DNA from: Cynocephalus volans
Taxonomy: Eukaryota > Chordata > Mammalia > Dermoptera > Cynocephalidae
Length of the DNA stretch: 64,000 nt
Direction: 5' to 3'
Assembly: GCF_027409185.1 (NCBI RefSeq)
Contig: NC_084475.1
Span: 16,450,130-16,514,129 of the forward strand
Both the position numbers and the translations under genes were made by a program. Below are positions 41,774 through 64,000 of this stretch, in pieces. Each line of letters opens with the position of its first letter. Positions within the stretch are counted from its first letter, which is position 1. Below the pieces are notes generated by a model that made no database searches, was not told the origin of the DNA, and saw nothing but the letters and a program-made list of their open reading frames with translations.

Positions 41774-42639
41774 GATGTGGCTTTAACAGTGCTTGAATTC
41801 AAGGGTTGTCAAGGCTCCTCTTACTTTACCTGTTCAAGAGGGCAAAACCTATTTCCATAAGTTAAAAATTCTTTACAGGGAGAGATATTCAGACGAAAAG
41901 CAAATCGCTCTGGATAACTTAATGCGCTTTCCGGTGCTTCGAGATTACTTGAACAGAGGGCAGTGGGCATCATCCCTTACCTTGAAAGAGCATGCAGGAA
42001 GAGGCGGGTACCCATTTCAGAAAGCAAGTGGGTGCCTGGCACCACGGCCAAAACCCCTTTCCCGGGCAACACCCATGACTACTTTCTAGGCAGCACAAAG
42101 AACAGGCGTGAGCTCTGGCCACTCCTCGATACTCTTTCACTGATGGTGGATTTTTCCCTCCACAGTAGCTGTAAATTTGACTCACCCCACTGAGAACTGT
42201 TATCCTCAGAATCAGCTTCTTCCCGCCCTCCACTTTACCCGAACCCACCTTCAGCATGCCTTAGAAGACAGGGGTCAGAGGGGGTCGTCTCTGCTTCCCC
42301 GGTGTCGGCCGGTCCTGTCATTGGGATGTCAAGTTTACCGAGGTTATCTACAGAGGCCGCTCCGAAAAAGCTTGTTTCTCTTCTCTGCAATGGCCACTTT
42401 CATGATCTGCAAGTCCAAACGCGTTTTGTCTCATTACACGTCACAGAACTTCTGTCATCTCCTATTGATCCTGTCCCAGCTTCCCAGACCGCGGGAATTT
42501 TCTGAGAGTGCTTTGCAAAGGCCAAAGGGACACAGAGTAACGTCACGCCAACGCTTTTACTCCGCCAATTCCATGCCAGGCATTTAAAAAGTCCCGAGCC
42601 CGCCCCGGAGCAAGGACCCTTCCCGGAGTCACCCCTGTC

Positions 42640-43080
42640 CCAAGACTCCGCGCCCCTCCTGCGTCACCCCTCGGCGTGCCCAGCTTATCTGCAACCCGAG
42701 CGGAGCCTGCAACCCTCACAGCCCCTGAGGTGCCCCGTTACCCCGCGTGCCCTGCGGGAGCGCGGCCGCTGGCACTGCCGGGCTACAGCCGCCCGCGCCC
42801 GGCCCCGCCGCTGCCCGCCTCTCAGCGTCCGACTCCCGCGGAAGGAAGGGCGCGGGGCACCCTGGGACTTGTAGTCCTCGGTGCGCTCGGCCCCCGCAGC
42901 CGAGCAGGAGGGGACGCCGAGGGGAACCACACCTCCCAGGGTGCCCCGCCGTGGCCGGCGGTGGGGGCGGCCTCTGCTGGCGGCTCGGCGCGTTGCTAGG
43001 AGCGGCCTCAACGCCGCCACCTGGGGAGAGGACGCCGGGCCGAAGGCCCTCCAGGACTGCCTGCTGGGGTCTGGGCGTTC
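42640..43080 (-). promoter_or_regulatory. CpG island promoter of FBF1
   Basis: A CpG-dense block upstream of the FBF1 leader exon. A possible untranslated exon 1 would end at 42742, where the coding strand reads CGGG|GTAACG, but this is not secure. The island carries a strong ZNF143-type site and a second partial one. Confidence 0.7.
42857..42875 (-). promoter_or_regulatory. ZNF143/Staf-type binding motif
   Basis: The minus strand reads ACTACAAGTCCCAGGGTGC, close to the consensus ACTACAANTCCCAGNRTGC for ZNF143 (SBS). Such sites sit near start sites of CpG-island promoters. A related half-site, CTCCCAGGGTGC, lies on the plus strand near 42934-42945. Confidence 0.75.
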
Positions 43081-43119
43081 CTCCCGCGCTCTTGTGAGGG
43101 CTGACTCGTGGCGGAGTGG

Positions 43120-43505
43120 GGGGCGTGAGAAATGTGGTACTATTGGAAAATGGACGGGAGGATCCCTAAGGATTTATCCCACACCACAAAGCTCGAGAGA
43201 AGTGACTATCACCTTCCTGTTCAATGATCAAATCAAAGCTACGTGGGAGCTAAGAGAGAAAGGACAGACCGACCACGGTGCATTGGACTTACAGAGGGAG
43301 AGAACATACCTAGGAATACAAAGTGGAGTGGGGAAAGGGATGGGGAGGGAGGTCGGGGATAATTGGGTGTGGGACATGGGGTATAATCACAATTTGCGAC
43401 AATGGGCATGCTCTCAGCATGAATCTGGCCATCACGTATTAGGCACGAGTGGTGACAATTAGCTTTGTACCCCATGAGTATTCATAACCAATAATAATAA
43501 AAAGC
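43120..43505 (+). mobile_element. Lineage-type L1 3'UTR with A-rich end
   Basis: A G-rich polypurine tract (GGGGAAAGGGATGGGGAGGG), then a stretch ending TACCCCATGAGTATTC and an AATAATAATAAAAA tail follows the plan of active-lineage L1 3'UTRs. It lies between the FBF1 CpG island and the ACOX1 poly(A) signal. The 5' boundary is uncertain. Confidence 0.6.
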
Positions 43506-43987
43506 TGCACAGCCAGAGTGAAACCCAATACGGATGCCCAACAAAAGGACACCTACCACGTTTTCTTGTGTGCTTCTTATGGATTTTATTAACGGTTATT
43601 CAGTTTCACAAAGGAAAGAGCGGTGAGTGGTTTGGCTTACCCGCAGGCCAAGCAGTGCCCGCTGTCATCGCTGTCCTGCTCCGGCCCCGTGCACCTCCTC
43701 CTCCTCACACCCCCACCCCACAGGACACGTCCAGCCAGTGCTGGCTAACAATAACAATACGAACTAAATGCATTGCCTTGCAGAAATCAAACTCAAACCA
43801 CAACAGTAAAGGGGTAAAAAGGTAGCAAATTGACTATACATTCCAAAGGACACAAGTCATTTAGTTACATCCATAGCAATAGTAGTCAGCAGTCTGAATA
43901 TTATGTGAAAGATCACACATTTGCTACCTAAAAACGATCTGAGACAGTCAACAGTGTTTTAGCAATTTATTTTGGTTCAGAATTCTT

Positions 43988-44097
43988 TTTTTGGCAGCAG
44001 GCTGGTCCAGGGATCAAAACCTGGCCCTTGATGTTATCAGCACCATGCTCTAAGCAACTGAGCTTTTTAAAAAATGTGCACTGATGTCAAATGACTA
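43988..44097 (-). mobile_element. Chimeric CYN-type SINE
   Basis: A reverse SINE whose 5' end is replaced by about 32 nt of unrelated sequence (44066-44097). Both parts lie inside one perfect 13-bp GTTCAGAATTCTT target duplication (43975-43987, 44098-44110). Confidence 0.8.
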
Positions 44098-44259
44098 GTT
44101 CAGAATTCTTAAAATCATTCCCTATTTACCAAGATCTTTCCAAGACAATCGATGGCCCAGTTAAATTTAAGGGAAAAACAAAACAAAAACCACTCTGGAA
44201 TCTAGGAATTTGCAGATTTGCAATAGCTAACATCTGGTAACTCAAAAAGTTTCCTTATA

Positions 44260-44341
44260 CGGGGGTACTTCAGAAAGTTTGTGGAAAAACAGAATTAAAA
44301 GATCAAACAAATCTCTCTGTAAACTTTCTGAAGTACCCTCA
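44260..44341. mobile_element. Palindromic mariner-type MITE
   Basis: About 82 bp with near-perfect inverted halves (left GGGGGTACTTCAGAAAGTTT; right AAACTTTCTGAAGTACCCTC) and TA on both sides, as expected of Tc1/mariner insertion. It resembles MADE1 in size and design, but the terminal sequence differs. It lies in the ACOX1 3'UTR. Confidence 0.85.
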
Positions 44342-45786
44342 TATGTTTCTATATTTACTATGATGGGCCACAGGATTAGGTACTTAAAAATTTGGTCAGA
44401 GTGGATAGCTAAAAGCAAAATCCCACCATCAATATTTTAAAATGAAAAGTCATTTTTACTCATTTACAGTGTGATTTGCTCTAATCCTCCAAGAATGTAA
44501 TAGTAAATAGTCAATTAGTTGAGATGACCTCCCTTCATTATTTCATAAAAATGATCAAAATCTTATCTAAGTCAGAACAAGACACTTGGTTTCAGAACAA
44601 TCAATTTCCTGGCACTGCTCCTCTCTTTAGCTGCAGCGGCGGCTACTAATTATGACAACCTATAACCCCAGGCTCCTTTACACATATATAAAAAGGTTAG
44701 CAGGCATTACAGATCACCTGTAACTAATTTACTCTCTAATAAGATGGATGGAAAGAATGCAGAAATGAAGGGGCAGGGACTTTGAGCAACGGTTGTCTAA
44801 GAATTATTGATCTCCAGAGAATTCCAGGATTGTGAATTTGGAGAGCTGTATTTCTCCAGGCAAAGCCCTGCAGTGAAGAAAATCCAAGAAGTAAGGTCTA
44901 CCATGTTAACTTTAGGATCTATAAAAAATACCTCCAGGTATATGTAAATTACAAGTGGTGAGTTCTTAGAAAGCATGAGAACAAAGTTAATGTTGAAATT
45001 AGTGAGTGTTCTGAAGATAAGCTGGTACTTAGCAGTGCTGTGTTCTGAAGACAAGAACATGAAGGGCCCCAAGAGCTTTGGGACCAACTGTTCTTTGAGG
45101 TCACTAATATCCAAACACTGAAATACACCTCAGTATATATCTAACAGACCATAAGGTAGAGTTCCAAACACTTTACCCATTATTAATAGCAAACACATTT
45201 CTATTAAACCTCAAATTTTTAATTTTGTATACTCTTCAGAATACTTTTTATAAAAGGCTTGTATCAATATTATTTAATAGAAAAATCACATTAATTCTAC
45301 TCACACAGTATTTATCATCACTTTGGAGAAGACTAGGTTGAACTTTATCTTTGCCCTTTTTGTGCAAACAGCTCACAAAAGTACCCAACAGACCCAAACT
45401 TATCAATGGCAAAGTCTGGCTGCTTAGGGAGAGCAAACTGGCTTGTTGCTACTTTCAATGTGCAGCCAACAAATACGTACCGAATACTGACAGGGACTCG
45501 TAAAATGACCAGCGCTCCTCACAATTACAGCAATTGAAGCTGACTTATAGCTATCTGTTCAGGCAGGTCTCATGCTTCCTTTCTTGTTCATTGGGTTACC
45601 TAATAAACCTATATTCTAAATTTCTTCATAATTTAAATTTATGTTTGTGTGGCATACTTTCTCTCTTAATAGCAGTTATAAGTTATACTGAGGTTTTACT
45701 ATATCTTTATTCTTTGATGACACTGTATAGAGTTCAAGAAAAAACGTTCCAATGTTAATAAAAATAGTATCAAATGCCAGATTTAG

Positions 45787-45954
45787 GTGTTTTTTTTTTT
45801 TTTTTGACTGGTAAGGGGATCGCAACCCTTGGCTCGGTGTTGTCAGCACCACACTTAACCAGTGAGCGCACCGGCCATCCCTATATAGGATCCGAACCTG
45901 CAGTCTCGGCGCTATCAGCACCGCATTCTCCCAAGTGAGCTACAGGGCTGGCCC
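45787..45954 (-). mobile_element. CYN-type SINE, dimer
   Basis: CCAGATTTA target duplication; in the ACOX1 3'UTR. Confidence 0.92.
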
Positions 45955-47894
45955 CCAGATTTAGTTTTTAAATAAAACTCGAGGTGCTGGATCAAAGGTG
46001 GCCCTGTAGGATCTACAACCTCTACAAACTTACTAAGATAGAACCCAGATCTATGCAGCTAGATTAGGTGGGGGTAATTTCCAATACCCTTGGATCCTGC
46101 CCACAGACACTCATCTGTGAGTAAGGTACTTAAACACTAATTTGAAATAATTCTAGATTTAATAGGTCAATATTAAGCCATTTAAGTTTATTTTACAGAA
46201 TCTGTGCTGTCAAGATATACCCAAATGAGATTAACACAGCATTAATCTTCAACCTTAATATAATATTTATAATACTATAAACTAATATTAGTTCTCCCAG
46301 TGGAAAGATTAAGGCTTGTGTCAACATACAATATTTCTGTTGTAACCTAAAAGTCCCATATTACCAGTTCCCCTGGGAAAGATTTTATGTCAGGTCCCAA
46401 GACAGGAATTACATTTCCACTGAATTATCCTATATTCTCAGGACTGATTCCAGAACAATTGCTTTCATGAGGCAGATGTCACAGATAAACAGTTACCAGG
46501 TTAAAAAAAGAGTGACATGTTGTTTTACATTGATTTTAAGGAAGAAGTCATTAAGAGGTACATGTTTAAATAAAGGATGATTGTGTAAATTAGATTTCAA
46601 CTGAAAGACAAATTTAGCAATTCAAATAAAGCTCCTAGAAACATACCAAAAACAAAGCCACATATACATACGATAATAAGAAATAGAATCTATGGAACTT
46701 TCATTTATCCTCTAGCCATGGTTTCAATTATTATATTTTCTGAACAAAGAATCAGAACACATGGTTTGTATCAAAGGGTTTTTCTGCACTATTTCTTAGT
46801 GTAAGAGGTTACCTGAGTGGCATTTTTATTTTTTTAATGCCAAATAATTTGTAACCTCCAAGCATTTAACGGCTTATAAGCCAAGATGACAGAAATGTGA
46901 AATCTGGATTATCTCAGAAAACCCAGTTAATATAGTCACCAAAGTTACAGCAGCGCCATGGCTGAGAGCTCTCCTCCCGTTTATTCTACTAAGAAGGAAC
47001 CATGATATTTTTTTCTCCTTTCTTCAGTATCTCTTTCGGGAGAGGGAAATAGGGAGGGAGGGAGATCAAACACCATTGACTATGGTCCCAGCAGCGGCCA
47101 AAAATCAAATGTAGAGATAACTTTGCTACCTACACCTTCCCAAGAAGTTGGGGACAAAGGGAGTTGTAGTGTTACTAAAGTGACAGTTTAGGGATCCTTT
47201 TGAATGGAAGATTAATTCCTAATTACATGAGACAGTGATCCTGCAGGAGGCCTATGCTGAAAAAAGTCTTCCTATTGGAAAAATACTATTATTAAGTTAG
47301 ACTGGAGCAATGCATCAGCAAAGGAGGGCAAGCAGGAGGAAAACGTGTTAAGCATAAACTGGCGCACATTCAGTTTTCTGATTAGTTTTTTTCCTCCAAT
47401 CCCTTTTCTTCAGTCCTGCCTTCTAGCCAGGCCTTATGGTAGAAGTTGTAAGACATTTATCAGGAAAACTTGGAAGTGTTCTACCCCACTTCAAAAATAG
47501 CTTTGCTTAAAAACACGTATACAGCCAGTGATTAGCAATTAACATGTGAAGATAATTAACTACTCAGTAGTTAAATTCTGCTAATTATCAAAGTCATGGC
47601 CTAGTCAGCAGCATTACAAATGGAAGTCAAACTGCATTTCTTAAGCTTTTTCTGAATGCTAACAGGTCCCTTTCAGTGTTAACTGCACTTAAAACACATC
47701 TGTTTTTTTCATTTAATCTCTGAAATCTGTTCATTTTTCCCTTCATTTATAAAAACAGGAAAGAGGTCAATTTATCATTTGCTCTATAACTATTTGAATT
47801 TGATAAAGATTCCACGCAGATTTGGGTGTCATGTATGAAGAGAGTTGCATACAGGCTGCTTTCTAGAGCCAATTAAACTTGTCTTTGTGACACC

Positions 47895-64000
<16,106 letters not shown>

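Larger units (their letters stand above)
43585..47894 (-). other. ACOX1: ACOX1 3'UTR with distal poly(A) signal
   Basis: About 4.3 kb of AT-rich sequence without coding exons follows the SKL stop. A coding-strand AATAAA at 43585-43590 is a good distal end, consistent with the long ACOX1 3'UTR known in other mammals; another AATAAA lies near 43967. It contains a chimeric SINE (43988-44097), a palindromic mariner MITE (44260-44341) and a SINE dimer (45787-45954). The extent is inferred. Confidence 0.6.

Overview
The window is mammalian nuclear DNA carrying four protein-coding genes, all on the minus strand, in the order (left to right) TRIM65, MRPL38, FBF1, ACOX1. This is the gene order I know from human 17q25.1. 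Exons were assembled by eye from reading frame, GT-AG sites, phase continuity and remembered human proteins; no alignment was run. TRIM65 (519 codons), MRPL38 (380) and FBF1 (1155) are complete and open. ACOX1 runs off the right edge, with its exons 1 and 2 missing.

The likely organism is a colugo (Dermoptera, Galeopterus/Cynocephalus). About 40 SINE copies interrupt introns and intergenic DNA. Most are almost pure tRNA-Ile-like units with an A tail, as monomers or head-to-tail dimers, which matches the CYN SINEs described from flying lemurs. No Alu is visible. Older repeats shared by mammals (MIR, L2, MER5A, decayed L1M) are also present.

Layout: 1-5643, the intergenic or TRIM65 3' region, with a probable solo LTR, old L1 remnants and many SINEs. 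5644-9823, TRIM65 coding exons, ending in a CpG-island promoter. 11340-16329, MRPL38, with a second CpG island containing ETS and YY1-like motifs and a 40-bp tandem duplication. 16330-20600, an intergenic stretch of MIR, L2 and SINEs. 20600-42860, FBF1, from its poly(A) signal to a CpG-island promoter with a ZNF143-type motif. 43100-43510, a lineage-type L1 3' end. 43560-64000, ACOX1, with a long 3'UTR, exons 4-14 and both mutually exclusive exons 3.

The four genes are neighbours, not an operon: an antiviral and signalling E3 ligase, a mitoribosome protein, a centriole distal-appendage protein and the first enzyme of peroxisomal beta-oxidation. I found no undescribed biological system. The most interesting observations are the paired ACOX1 exons 3, a 42-nt in-frame FBF1 cassette exon, an FBF1 start codon placed exactly at an exon end, a GC-AG intron, a mariner MITE broken by three nested SINEs, an intact MITE hairpin in the ACOX1 3'UTR, and a chimeric SINE with a perfect target-site duplication.
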